Origin: Mytilisepta virgata
Taxonomy: Eukaryota > Mollusca > Bivalvia > Mytilida > Mytilidae
Reading direction: 5' to 3'
Length of the DNA stretch: 64,000 nt
NCBI GenBank assembly: GCA_028015205.1
Contig: CM051514.1
Coordinates: 33,992,150 to 34,056,149, forward strand
A program made the position numbers and the translations under genes. How positions within the stretch are numbered: the first letter of the stretch is position 1; each line of letters begins with the position of its first letter. The notes below the pieces were generated by a model. The model searched no databases, had not been told where the DNA came from, and saw only the letters and a program-made list of their open reading frames with translations. Shown in pieces: positions 1-10,920 of the stretch.

Positions 1-606
1 GAATTCACTAATAAAAAACTAAAGGAACTGATGGCCAACCCATCAATTGGAATGAAAAACAAAAGCACTGTTATGGGACTTATAGAAGTTGCATGGGATC
101 AGTATAATGCCAATGATGCCAAAATTGATGCCATTGATGTTGATCATTTGATATCTAGCCTTGAAAGAAAAGGGTAGACTTATTCTGAAAAACAGTTAAA
201 AACCATCCATCAACTTGTTGCTAGGGTAAATAAAGCCCAAAGTGATATTAAATGTCAGTTAAAGAGGATTCATGGTTTTAAAGAAAGTGAAGACACAAGA
301 AATCAAGATGATGCTGAAATGGAGCTGACTGGCTTTCAAAATTAGCTACAAAAGGCTACTGATGCCCTTAGAAAGGCTTGTGGAGTTAAAATTATGGAAC
401 TTCAAAAATATTACAATGTACTAGATTGTAAAGATGAAGAAACGGAGCATAATGATTATTGTGATGATGACCCTCCATCTGACAATAGTTTAATGGAGGA
501 AATTAAAGACATAGCTGAAGAAGTGGAAGAAAGAAGAGTTGGACAAAATGAAAACCAACCAAGCATTAATAAGAGAAATGAAGAGAATGAAAACTGTAGT
601 GATTGA
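1..606 (+). pseudogene. 3' part of an unknown acidic protein frame with two in-frame TAG stops
   Basis: Reading from base 1, one frame stays open to the TGA at 604-606 except for TAG codons at 175-177 and 343-345. The frame enters from outside the window. The product is rich in Lys, Glu and Asp, with a very acidic, Asn/Asp/Glu-rich tail (residues about 140-201); the part between the stops looks helical or coiled-coil-like (KTIHQLVARVNKAQSDIK). No splice sites interrupt it, which suits a retrocopy or a mobile-element ORF. I do not recognise the family. Two identical stop codons and no frameshift suggest recent decay, though sequencing error or readthrough cannot be excluded. Confidence 0.5.
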
Positions 607-841
607 AAAATGATAACATTTTTATAAGATCTTCTTGACTTCTTTTTCAAATTGTAAGACCATAGATAAAAATATATTTGCAGTATCTAATATGAATTCA
701 AATTGACATAATGATCAAATAATTTTTATCATGCATTGTACTGTTTAAAAGGAACTATATTAAAAAAAATATGTATTTATTGACATTCTTATAATTGTTA
801 ACAGTATACTTTATATTGGGCAATCATTTGTTTCCTGATAA

Positions 842-1170
842 GTGTTGGGAATGAACAAATGCGCATTCAAGCAAGGGGAGATTTTTTGGAACAGCCTTAA
901 TGAAAAGTTTGATCTTGGGAAATATGTCTGGATTTCCAGCAACTTGCGGGAACTTTTTTTTTCCTGGAATGTTCTTTTCCACAAATTTATCTGGACTTTT
1001 TTATTCCAGTCAATAATTTATCTGGAAAAATTTAAAGTCAAGAAAAATTATTGTCTGGAAATTTATGCAACACATTAATATTTTTGTCTGGAATTTTCTA
1101 TTTTTGAAGACAATTTTTGTCTGGAATTCCGGCATCTTCCATAGGGGGGGTACAGACTATTTCTGGAACA
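842..1170. repeat. Degenerate repeat built on a TCTGGAA motif
   Basis: The stretch repeats variants of TCTGGAATTT/TCTGGAAATT every 20-45 bp. It is bounded by similar phrases (TTTTTTGGAACAGCC near 884 and TTTCTGGAACAGCCCA near 1160), with a short G run at 1143-1149. It looks like a decayed mobile-element or minisatellite tract. The short open frame across it is not taken as a gene. Confidence 0.4.
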
Positions 1171-1214
1171 GCCCATTTCATATTTCGATCGTCTGCGAAA
1201 ATTCAATCACATGA

Positions 1215-1283
1215 CTACATTGTTAAAATCCAACCGGTGACGGAGAAATTAGGAATATCAGGCATTTCAATCGGTACAAGCAG
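1215..1283 (-). CDS. LPD_N-like secreted protein, possible terminal exon
   Basis: After a good acceptor (CTCATTTTCAG) the phase-0 frame reads LLVPIEMPDIPNFSVTGWIL and stops at a TAG (complement of 1215-1217). With exons 1-4 this gives 480 coding bases, a 159-residue protein. That is far shorter than LPD_N proteins, where the domain alone usually spans several hundred residues. It is either a genuinely short secreted paralogue, a truncated gene, or a misread exon with the rest of the gene further left or lost. No clear polyadenylation signal was seen. Confidence 0.35.
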   Translation of the reverse strand: MLVPIEMPDIPNFSVTGWILTM

Positions 1284-1428
1284 CTGAAAATGAGACAATC
1301 CGCTTGAGAAGTGCTTATATAAATATATAGAACAAACTGTAAATTGGATTTAAAATCGAATGTGAAATCTTACCGTGTGAAAAACGTGAAAAAACTAACG
1401 AAGATGTTCGTACACCACAAAAACTTAC

Positions 1429-1558
1429 TTTCTCACTGTTCAATAGTTTAGAAGCAAGCATGGAAGCAAAACCTTTCTTAGCCAATAAGACGCCGATATT
1501 TTCATCTGTATGGTATACTCTATTGATTTCCCCATGTGGCGTTATTTCAAAAGAAAAC
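1429..1558 (-). CDS. LPD_N-like secreted protein, exon 4 (diagnostic exon)
   Basis: A 130-base exon, TTTAATAG acceptor and GTAAGT donor, phase 2 in and phase 0 out. It encodes FSFEITPHGEINRVYH followed by a segment containing VLLAKKGFASMLASKLL. The pattern 'hydrophobic strand - x-G-x-I/V - x - x - V/F-Y - about 10 - V - x - K-x-G-x-A-S-x-L' is what vitellogenin_N/MTP proteins show just before their conserved disulphide strand. This is the strongest evidence for the family. The donor could be skipped (the frame stays open beyond 1429), so the 3' border is less certain than the 5' one. Confidence 0.65.
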
Positions 1559-1773
1559 CTATTAAATTAAAATGACCATGTAGAATGTTTATATGCAAAA
1601 CATTTATCGAGAATAACAAAGAAATTTGAACGAGTTTCAGTAAATTTTTCCTATGTTAAAATTTTATACGCTTATTTCCCGTGAGCTCAGTTTCGATTTC
1701 GATACTTGCCCGAATTTGATACTTAAAATTTAGTAAAAAAAAATTGTAAAATAAAAAGAAAAATTTGTGAAAA

Positions 1774-2293
1774 CTAAGGAGTATCTCACCTCGTGCATAG
1801 CTCTGTCCTTAGGTGGTTTTTGGTCATTTTGGTATTTTTGAATTTGTTCTTCAACTCTTTGGATTGTTGTTTTGGTTTTCAACATTTTAGACCTTGAGCA
1901 CAACTGATGAGTCGAAAATCGACGAAATGTGCACATCCTGTGCATCGAAATTGGCATCAAAGATTTTTTTTAACCATGCACTGAGTCGATGCCTCTGCAA
2001 GTCCCCCGGCCAGGGTATCCCCAGCTCAGTTGCTGGTATTTCAATACTTAAAATTTACTGTGACAAAATTGTAAAATTTGTGAAAACTAAGGAGCATCAA
2101 GAGTCTCCCTCGTGCATAGCACTGTCATGACTGTCCTGACAATTAAGGTTTTTGGTTATTTTGGTAGTTTTTAATTTTCTCTTCCCCCTTTGGATCGTTG
2201 TTTTGGTTTTCAACAATTTAGGCCTTGAGCACAACCGACGAGTCGTAAATCGAAGAAATGTGCACATCTTGTGCATCAAAACTGGTATCAAAT
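1774..2293 (+). repeat. Two tandem copies of a dispersed repeat ending in a conserved CGACGAAATGTGCACA block
   Basis: Copies at about 1774-1965 and 2088-2293 share, in order: GGAGTATCTCCCTCGTGCAT-like, a TTTTGGTCATTTTGG run, TTGTTTTGGTTTTCAAC, a CTTGAGCACAAC block, GAGTCGTAAATCGACGAAAT, and a final GTGCATCAAAATTGGTATCA. Related copies in the window lie near 6285-6448, 46735-46902, 59775-59850 and 61185-61255 (plus), 37735-37805 (partial) and 40100-40285 (minus). It is a mussel-type interspersed repeat; the short open frames in it are shadows. Confidence 0.75.
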
Positions 2294-2436
2294 AATTTTA
2301 TTTCATGTAAATTGAATGCCGATTTTACTACGACTTTCTTATGTTTTCTAACATGTCTGTCGTCTTAGCCAACATGTATATTCTTAACTAGCTTATTTGT
2401 ATCTTCTGAGCTTCTCATGCATTATAGTAAGCTTAC

Positions 2437-2470
2437 CATTTTGAGAAGTCGAACTTTCCATCATCGTTAC
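2437..2470 (-). CDS. LPD_N-like secreted protein, exon 3 (34 bases)
   Basis: Small exon between a TTTTTACAG acceptor and a consensus GTAAGC donor, phase 1 in and phase 2 out. It encodes GNDDGKFDFSK after joining. On its own it would be weak, but its phases bridge exons 2 and 4 exactly, which supports it. Confidence 0.5.
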
Positions 2471-2801
2471 CTGTAAAAACATTTTAGTTGCATTTTTTTA
2501 TACAATGAACTTATAGTGTACATTTTATTTCACAGAGTTTTAACCAAAAAAAAAATTAATAAAAGAATTGAAACAATTTAATTTTTTTTTTTGTATATTA
2601 CAAAATATTGAAGTGAATTATCGTACGCTCCCCCTAAATTGGAACCTGAAAATTTTATGGAATCAAAAATAGTTTATGAAAACTCGCGATTCATATGATA
2701 ATTACTTTTAAAGGAAAACAAACAATTAAGTCTTCACAAAAAGAAGCTGCATATTTCCCATGTGTTTTCTAATCATTCTGAGCGTCTCACAGTAAAATGT
2801 T

Positions 2802-2802
<1 letters not shown>

Positions 2803-2838
<36 letters not shown>

Positions 2839-2840
2839 TA
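2803..2840. repeat. (AAT)n microsatellite
   Basis: About twelve uninterrupted AAT triplets in an intron of the LPD_N-like gene, immediately downstream (on the minus strand) of exon 2. Confidence 0.95.
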
Positions 2841-2858
2841 GTTTCCGTTTTGAATTAC

Positions 2859-2955
2859 CTCGTATCGTTTTTCCTCCTGCAGTAATTTCAAACCTGTAGA
2901 CTTTCATGAGAAGTTCTTGATATCCATCGGTTTCAGATATAGCTGTAAAACTGAT
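2859..2955 (-). CDS. LPD_N-like secreted protein, exon 2
   Basis: A 97-base exon with a TTTTACAG acceptor and GTAATT donor, phase 0 in and phase 1 out. It encodes 32 residues starting ISFTAISETDGYQELLMKV, an alternating hydrophobic pattern as expected of the LPD_N beta-barrel. An AAT microsatellite follows in the intron about 20 bases past the donor. Confidence 0.6.
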
Positions 2956-3044
2956 CTGTAAAACAAAAAGATTCAGAGACTGACTAAATGTACATGTAGT
3001 GCTAGTAGTTTTGAGAGCCATTCAAGTTTAATAGGTTTTATGCG

Positions 3045-3450
3045 AACAACACCCGACCCCCGGGGGGGGGGGGGGGGGTTACTTCCTATATTTTAGTGTT
3101 ACGAGTGTGCCGCAAAACAGGGTCACTTTTTCATGCCCTGCTGGTTAGAACAGGGTCCCTTTTTCATGTACTGCTGGTTAGAACAGGGTCGCTTTTTCAT
3201 GCCCTGCTGGTGAGAACAGGGTCTTTTTTAAAAAAAAGTATTTGTCTAGAACTGGACCGCTTATTTGACTGTTTAAGATACAGTCTAGAACCCGGGTCTA
3301 GAACAGTATCTATTTTATACGGTCTAGAACAGGATATGTTTTTCCGTATTGCTGGTTAAAACAGGGTATGATTTGGCAATGGCAAGTGCTGTCGACACAG
3401 TTATACCCGAAAGGATAGTCAGTAACCCCCCCCCCCCCCCCCCGGGACCC
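3045..3450. repeat. Element bounded by inverted G/C homopolymer tracts with a 33-bp internal tandem repeat
   Basis: Left edge: CCCGACCCCC then a run of about 18 G then GTTAC. Right edge: GTAAC then a run of about 18 C then GGGACCCG. The two ends are inverted repeats of each other. Inside (about 3110-3225) a 33-bp unit containing ACAGGGTC..TTTTTCATGC and CCTGCTGGTTAGA recurs three to four times, followed by shorter TCTAGAAC-type echoes. It lies in the intron between exons 1 and 2 of the LPD_N-like gene. Confidence 0.7.
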
Positions 3451-3870
3451 GACCTTAATCAGCTAATTTGCCAAAAAGAATAGAAAAGGCAATGTAAATA
3501 AATATTACTTTTGTTAATTTGCATATCATATTCATAATTGTTTATGTGTGCAATCAGTGATACATATTAAGTTCATTTTTTTTCTGCAAGAAACATTAAA
3601 TTGTTAACAGTAAAAACAATAATTATATAACGTTCGGAATAAATTACATTGATTCCGTTTATAGTATCCACAAGTTGATTTATCTTTTCCGGTAACTTCT
3701 CCGTATGTATGTGTTTAGTATTGTGTATTGCTTGTATTTATGTTTGAATTTGAATTTATTTCTTTAACCACCATGGGTATAACTTGCCTTAAAGTTATTA
3801 ATTAATTAATTATAACTACTCTATAGATATATATACTTCTTGCACTTTGTTAAAACTGTAAAGAACTAAC

Positions 3871-4020
3871 CTTTGCCTCCGTCCTAAAATTATCCAGATC
3901 TTTGATCGCTGCATTCGATGTAACGTGATAAAAATATTCATATTCATTCTGGAAGTTGATAAAATTTCCTGCTGCTAGTAGCAGTTTACAAACGAGAAAT
4001 AAGGACCTTTTAGGGTCCAT
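3871..4020 (-). CDS. LPD_N-like secreted protein, exon 1 (signal peptide)
   Basis: First coding exon of a minus-strand gene. ATG is the complement of 4018-4020; the exon encodes 50 residues and ends in phase 0 at a GTTAGT donor. Residues 1-18 (MDPKRSLFLVCKLLLAAG) form a plausible signal peptide: basic start, then a hydrophobic core. The mature part opens with NEYEYFYHVTSNAAIKD, resembling the first strand of the vitellogenin/apolipoprotein/MTP N-terminal lipid-transfer domain (LPD_N). The family assignment is by eye. The next exon (2859-2955) continues in frame. Confidence 0.65.
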
Positions 4021-6284
4021 ATTTCCTTGTCTGCTTTAAAAAGTAGTAATATTACTTAAACCATTCTCGTGTGTTTCCCGTTAATGATTTACTTGGAAGC
4101 CTTTATTACTTTAGTACTTATGCAGATATTTAAATATCTAAAAATTCGTATGACATGGGTTGAGTTTTTAATTTATAATAAAATATTCATTCAAGGTATA
4201 ATACAGTTCAATACACTTTGTATCACGTTTGATTTGAAATTTGCTGATTTCAAAGTGTAGTTTAACCAGACAATGGTGATATTCTTCTTGACAGGAAGGC
4301 GATCGAGTTGAAAAATTATTACAACTGCCTTTGATATTCACAGATGATAAGACAATATACAGTCATCTAAAAAAAATTATGCTGAGTCTCTAATTATGAT
4401 CAGTTTTTAAAAGATTTATGTTAATTTTTTTATGTAAAAATTCAAAATTGTACAGAAAAACCGAGTCAGGATACTTGTAAAAGTATTTGTAAAATTATTC
4501 TATATTCTGAAAAGCAAATCCAATCCCTCGTATCTTATATATTCGATATGTGACAGAGTTTTGCATAAACGTATATCGCACACAAATTTAATTCTATTTT
4601 TTTAATCACACATCACAATGCTACTAGTTAATATACAGGTATGCACATATAGTTTGAACTTTGTTCAGATTTCTACGAAAACAGTTCAACAACATTTAAT
4701 AAAAATTCCATTATTTTTTACACGGATTTTTTTTCTCACGGCCACAAAAACCTTTCATGTAAAGAGCAGTTTGCGGTATATCCGCAAAATATACCATTGG
4801 TCGATTCTTCGAAAACAGATTTATTTTCTGAAATTCATACTGATGTATAATCCTTACATATAACGTGTTTCAGTCTTTTTTCAGAGACTGCATTATTTCA
4901 TTTGAGAGTATTTTGTCTCACAAATATCTTACTATTTTTATACGTCGAAGACACTATTACAACACATATTTTCATATATTAATTTTTTTTTATTCAGTTT
5001 GAATTATTAACATGTATATGCAAGCAAAGAGAGAAGTTAAATTTAAAAAAAATGTTGGTTTATATATTTTTTGAAAAATATTTCGGCATTGAGCAATTAG
5101 GAAATAATTCACTTCAGTGCAATTGTCACGACTTGCTATCTCGTAATATTTGGTCAGGCTTTTGAAATTCAAAGAATTATTAAATATTTTGGGAGGTGGG
5201 GATGGGTTCTTGTTTTCCTGGGTTTTTTGTTTAGCTAAGTAATTTCGAATGACGAGTCTATGTAGAGATGATTACTGTGACAAGATTAGGGAAATCCTGA
5301 TTTAAGACAAGGCCACGCGGTAATAAATACAACATTTCAAGATTCAAGATTTTATTTGCACTCAGACAATGTGTAACACAATGTAATATAAGGTCAATTT
5401 AACAATGCATTGAAAATAAGACAGAGTTTCAATAGTAAATGGACACACATATGAATTGTATCTTTAACAAAACACAATTACAATATTTATGAAGATAGAA
5501 ACATTAATCAATAATTGTATATGACAATTAGAGAACATACCACTCATTTTAATTTTGTTTGGATTATTAATATAATACTTATATATAGGAATATACTTCT
5601 TCCTCAGTTGAACTATTTCATCTGAAAAACATTGAAAAAGATAAATGTTATTCGTCACCTACCCTACCCCTACCCCTTGTTTGCATAGATTTACACAGTC
5701 TTTGATCTCTAGGGACATTATACTACCTTCCCACTTCAAATGGTGTTTTAATATTACATGTACGAAACTAGCAAATCCAAAGAACCGATTTTTGGTTTAA
5801 TTTTGTCAAATAAGGTACCAATTTAAATTCCTCTTTGAATGAAAGATAAAATTCACCCCTGGGAAATTTATGGCAAGTTACTCTTGTTTTCTATAGCTCA
5901 AAGAGTTTAAAATTTCTATTGAAGGTTATCTTCATGTGAATTAAATGCATTGCCATTATCATGATTATGTCAACAAAAAATAGTGACAAGTTAAATATTA
6001 TAATTATTTGAGAAGGTATATTATATTACGGATCTTAAATAAACATATTTTTTTAAAAAGTAGGACAAAATACTGTACATTGTATTTAAATTGTTTTGGT
6101 AAAGAAAGACGACAGATAAGAAATTGGTGTAATTCATAAATCTACCTAAATGGAAATGATTCCGATGAACATTTTTAATCATGCTTCCCACAAGAATTGT
6201 TAATGAATGCCAACTGGGGTTGTCCAAATGAAATTGATACTAAAAATTGAATGTAACAAAATAATTGTAAAATATGTGGAATGT
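4021..6284. other. No gene seen
   Basis: AT-rich sequence upstream of the minus-strand gene, presumably including its promoter, although I find no convincing core promoter. Only short chance frames are open. Confidence 0.5.
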
Positions 6285-6448
6285 AAGGAGTATCTCCGTC
6301 GTGCATAGCTCTGTCCTTAGATGGCTTTGGTTTTACCCCCTTGGGTCATTTTTGTATTTTGTTTTCAACATTTGAGGCCTTGAGCACAACCGAAGAGTCG
6401 TAAATCGACGAAATGTGCACATTTTGTGCATCAAAATTGGTATCAAAG
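6285..6448 (+). repeat. Dispersed repeat copy (same family as 1774-2293)
   Basis: Same order of blocks as at 1774-2293: GGAGTATCTCCGTCGTGCAT at the left and the CGACGAAATGTGCACA / GTGCATCAAAATTGGTATCA end at the right. Confidence 0.75.
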
Positions 6449-7440
6449 AATAATGTTCAAAATGGCAAATTTTATAGTGACATCATCCAGTAATATTTTA
6501 CCATTACATAAAATAATCATAAATGTCTCACATGAAATCTGGCAATGTAGATTCAAAGAAAAATAACATTTGTTGAAATGGGCCATAGAGTGTACTTAAT
6601 GTATGCAAGGGAAGGTTCATTTTACATCTGAAGGCAATTTTTTACAATAATTAATTAATTTTTGTTATGGTCAAATCATTACTTCATTAAGATAATTTTT
6701 AAACTATCGTAATTTCTCAACAAAATGCACCCAAAACTATTTCAAATATACGAATAGGTGTTTAAGGAAATTCTAATGTACTTATATATAATTATTGGAA
6801 AATACTTGAAAATTCTTTAATTACTTCTACAAATGAAGCCGATTACAAATTTATCAATTTTTTAATGTGATTGGAAACTCTGTATAATTTATACCATTGT
6901 AGTTATTTAAAAGCCTTGACCTAAACTGCGATGCTGTTCGTACATTATAATTTAAACTTATTTAATGATTCTTTTGAAAGTTTTTGAATTGACACATATG
7001 TAGTAATGTGTTACAGTCGGTAAAGCTGTATGGTCTTTTAATCTGGATCTCCACGTTTTATGTAAGTACAGTTATCAATCTTACACTTATTAACTTTACC
7101 ACATATAGATTTTGAGGTACTTTCACATCATAAAATGAACATGTACATTTTGCATTTGGCCTTTACTTCAGATTTACTTGTTTTAATTTTCTTCTGGTTA
7201 TAGATACTCGTTAGCAAGAGAATTGTACCAGTTTCGTAAAAAATGTCATTAATATTTTAAGAATTAGGACAATAGAACTATTGTCACGACCTCTTTTCTG
7301 ACACTTTCATAACAGCACTCATGAATAAATACCAACAAAAATAATACCGAAGCGATTAGAAAGTGGGAAAATTCCGACAAGACCAAAATCAAGAATTCAT
7401 GAGAACAACAACCTTACTAACAATTACTGCAACGACGCAA
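6449..7440. other. No gene seen
   Basis: AT-rich intergenic sequence without long frames, convincing exons or clear repeats. Confidence 0.5.
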
Positions 7441-7665
7441 CATCGCCTCAGTCCGGCAATATGGCTTGCCTCGGACCAATAACTAAGCCAATATGGAAAA
7501 CCTTGCTCAATAATGCTACATTATTTATTAAATAGTGTATTATTGGCTTAAACGAATAAAACTTTCCTTTCGATATATTGCTTCTCGACCAGCTGTATTG
7601 GCCTTCGGCTCCGCTTCAGGCCAATACAGCAACGCTCGGACCAATAACAAAGCCAATACAGAAAC
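7441..7665. repeat. Foldback-type element, degenerate copy
   Basis: Contains AATATGGCTTGCCTCGGACC, AATAACTAAGCCAATATGGA and, further on, an inner hairpin TGTATTGGCCTTCGGCTCCG / GCTTCAGGCCAATACAGC. The words (GGACCAATAAC, AAGCCAATA, TATTGGCTT) are shared with the cleaner foldback at 21645-21770, so these are two copies of one family of short inverted-repeat elements. Confidence 0.6.
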
Positions 7666-8835
7666 AACCATGTAATAATATCATAATAATAACGGCAAAA
7701 TATACTCATGTACTAATACTGATAGTTATGCACAGCATAAAAGATGCCCCCCGGTCCTCCAATTACCACTGTAACCCCTAATATTAATTTTTACGGAAGT
7801 AAATATTTTTTTGGAATTTTTATGGAAGTAAATATTGTTTTTGAATATTTACCTATTCTTTCTAGTAAACCGCTGGCCATCTTTGATTTTTCAAAATGGT
7901 CGTCTTTACTATTTTCGATGATGCTGAACATTTCTACGCTGAAATTGGAGCTGTTCAGAATGTTTTTCCATTTATTAGTAAAACAAATTAAACATTGAAG
8001 GCAGCCATTTTGAAAATAGCGGACAACGTGGATTTTTTAAGCGGTATATTTTTGTTCCAAGTTTGGTTTCAATTGATTGAGTCTTTTCCGAGAACACTCC
8101 CGTACATGTACAAAGCGGCTACTAAAGAAAAACTAATAATAATAGTCAATAAACAGTAAAAACAACATAAATATATATTGTTGGAGATATATCGTATTAT
8201 TACATATCGCACATCGTTCTGCATTAGTTGTTTACCTAAATGTACTGTTTAAGTCAATATCTGATGATTAAAGCAAAATATGCATTCAAACAATTATTTG
8301 TCCATTATTAAGATCAGACGTCAATTGCAGTCTATAGATTGGGACATTGATACAGCTTACAAGTATGAATGCATTTTAGAGATTGCCTTTTATACATTTA
8401 TAATTAATTCTTATTCAATTCCCAGTAATCAATACATCAAAACCTCAAAGTCACACAAAACATCATGATGCCAAACAATGTGCTGAGATTGGAAGTGCCT
8501 ATAATTTGTCATTGAAATGCGCCGTTAATTTTGTGATTCAAATTAATGAATGCTTAATTTTAATAAATATTTATGTACTAAATTTGACGTTTATTATCAT
8601 TAATAGGGATCTTGAATGTCGACTTGTATTGTAAGTAAATTATACAGTTTTATTATTAATGAAAAGATGAAATTTATTACGAGTACCAACCAATTTGCGT
8701 GGTTTATTTAGCACTGGCTTTAATAATGAGTTGCTAGTTGCACGCGTATGTAAGCCGGATTATTTCAAAAGTGTAAGTTTTTTGGTTAATTGTCGAAAAC
8801 CTTTCAGTGAATTTCAAGATGAAGTCAATAAAAAA
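7666..8835. other. No gene seen
   Basis: AT-rich sequence. Short open frames around 7.7-8.0 and 8.3 kb have no recognisable motif and no flanking splice logic. Confidence 0.45.
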
Positions 8836-10920
8836 AAGAAAATCCGAAATGAGCACGCGAGTAAGGTCATGATTAGCGATGAGCAGCAAAAAGCACGAGA
8901 AAAACAGCGAGGAGCAAGAGGAGAGCAGCGATGACGAACAGCAACAAGCAGCAGGACCGAAATGAGCACGCGAGTAAGGTTATGATTAGCGATGAGCAAG
9001 CAACAAAGGGCAAGAGAAAAACAGCGATGAGCAAGAGAAGAGCAGCGATGACGAACAGCAACAAGCAGCAGGACCGAAATGAGCACGCGAGTAAGGTCAT
9101 GATTAGCGATGAGCATCAAAGAGCAAGAGAACAACAGCGAGGGGCAAGAGAAGAGCAGCAAGAAGCAAGAGAAGAGCAGCGATGAAAACAGCAAAAAGCA
9201 GCAGGACCGAAATGAGCACGCGAGTAAGGTCATGATTAGCGATGAGCAGCAAAGAGCAGCGAAGAGCGACATGGAGCAAGAGAAGAGAAACGAAGTGCAT
9301 CATAGAGCAATGAAATGCTAAGGCGGGTGCTAAGGCCATCCCTCCATTGATCTAATGGTGACAGCATCACTTGGAGGTAAGAGGACATAATCCAATCCTA
9401 CCTTTGGTCCTCACAGAAAACATCACCCGCAGATGAAAAGAGCGGGATAAATGGAGATAATCCAATAGTGTACTTCGATTACTCTCGGATTTCGACATAA
9501 CAATGAGAGTATCAATCCCTACAGATCGATGAAAGATCCAGAGACGACCGAGAAGCACGGGAAAAGGGGAGATAATTCATTCTAAATTCTGGTCAAGCAT
9601 GGCACATCCGGGTCCGTGACTTACGTCACTTCCGTCAGTAAATAATGGAAAATGGCGATGAGCAAGAGAAGAGCAGCGATGACGAACAGCAACAAGCAGC
9701 AGGACCGAAATGAGCACGCGAGTAAGGTGATGATTAGCGATGAGCATCAAAGAGCAAAAGAACAACAGCGAGGGGCAAGAGAAGAGCAGCAAGAAGCAAG
9801 AGAAGAGCAGCGATGAAAACAGCAACAAGCAGCAGGACCGAAATGAGCACGCGAGTAAGGTCATGATTAGCGATGAGCAGCAAAGAGCAGCGAAGAGCGA
9901 CATGGAGCAAGAGAAGAGAAACGAAGTGCATCATAGAGCAATGAAATGCTAAGGCGGGTGCTAAGGCCATCCCTCCATTGATCTAATGGTGACAGCATCA
10001 CTTGGAGGTAAGAGGACATAATCCAATCCTACCTTTGGTCCTCACAGAAAACATCACCCGCAGATGAAAAGAGCGGGATAAATGGAGATAATCCAATAGT
10101 GTACTTCGATTACTCTCGGATTTCGACATAACAATGAGAGTATCAATCCCTACAGATCGATGAAAGATCCAGAGACGACCGAGAAGCACGGGAAAAGGGG
10201 AGATAATTCATTCTAAATTCTGGTCAAGCATGGCACATCCGGGTCCGTGACTTACGTCACTTCCGTCAGTAAATAATGGAAAATGGCGATGAGCAAGAGA
10301 AGAGCAGCGATGACGAACAGCAACAAGCAGCAGGACCGAAATGAGCACGCGAGTAAGGTCATGATTAGCGATGAGCATCAAAGAGCAAGAGAACAACAGC
10401 GAGGGGCAAGAGAAGAGCAGCAAGAAGCAAGAGAAGAGCAGCGATGAAAACAGCAACAAGCAGCAGGACCGAAATGAGCACGCGAGTAAGGTCATGATTA
10501 GCGATGAGCAGCAAAGAGCAGCGAAGAGCGACATGGAGCAAGAGAAGAGAAACGAAGTGCATCATAGAGCAATGAAATGCTAAGGCGGGTGCTAAGGCCA
10601 CCCCTCCATTGATCTAATGGTGACAGCATCACTTGGAGGTAAGAGGACATAATCCAATCCTACCTTTGGTCCTCACAGAAAACATCACCCGCAGATGAAA
10701 AGAGCGGGATAAATGGAGATAATCCAATAGTGTATTTCGATTACTCTCGGATTTCGACATAACAATGAGAGTATCAATCCCTACAGATCGATGAAAGATC
10801 CAGAGACGACCGAGAAGCACGGGAAAAGTGGAGATTATTCATTCTAAATTCTGGTCAAGCATGGCACATCCGGGTCCGTGACTTACGTCACTTCCGTCAG
10901 TAAATAATGGAAAATAGCGC
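8836..10920. repeat. Nested satellite: 631-bp units containing a shorter minisatellite
   Basis: Near-identical 631-bp units start at about 9097, 9728 and 10359 (the third is cut at about 10918). Each carries GATCTAATGGTGACAGCATC, a TTTCGACATAACAATGAGAG region and the motif CACATCCGGGTCCGTGACTT. Within and before them a shorter block containing AATGAGCACGCGAGTAAGGT and CATGATTAGCGATGAGCA recurs at about 8849, 8960, 9080, 9210, 9709, 9840, 10340 and 10470. The array is clearly more GC-rich than its surroundings. Frames are open in each copy on both strands, but they mirror the repeat (QQDRNEHASKVMISDEQ, and Leu/Cys-rich antisense), so I treat them as non-genic. Confidence 0.9.

Noticed and set aside
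2773..3021. 82-residue minus-strand frame ending in poly-Tyr
   Set aside because: Only 2859-2955 within it is taken as an exon; the Tyr run is the AAT microsatellite read through the intron.
8836..10920. Repeated 70-108-residue frames on both strands of the satellite (QQDRNEHASKVMISDEQ and Leu/Cys-rich antisense)
   Set aside because: They recur with the 631-bp period, have no homology-like motif, and the antisense frames are hydrophobic shadows of GAGCA-rich DNA.
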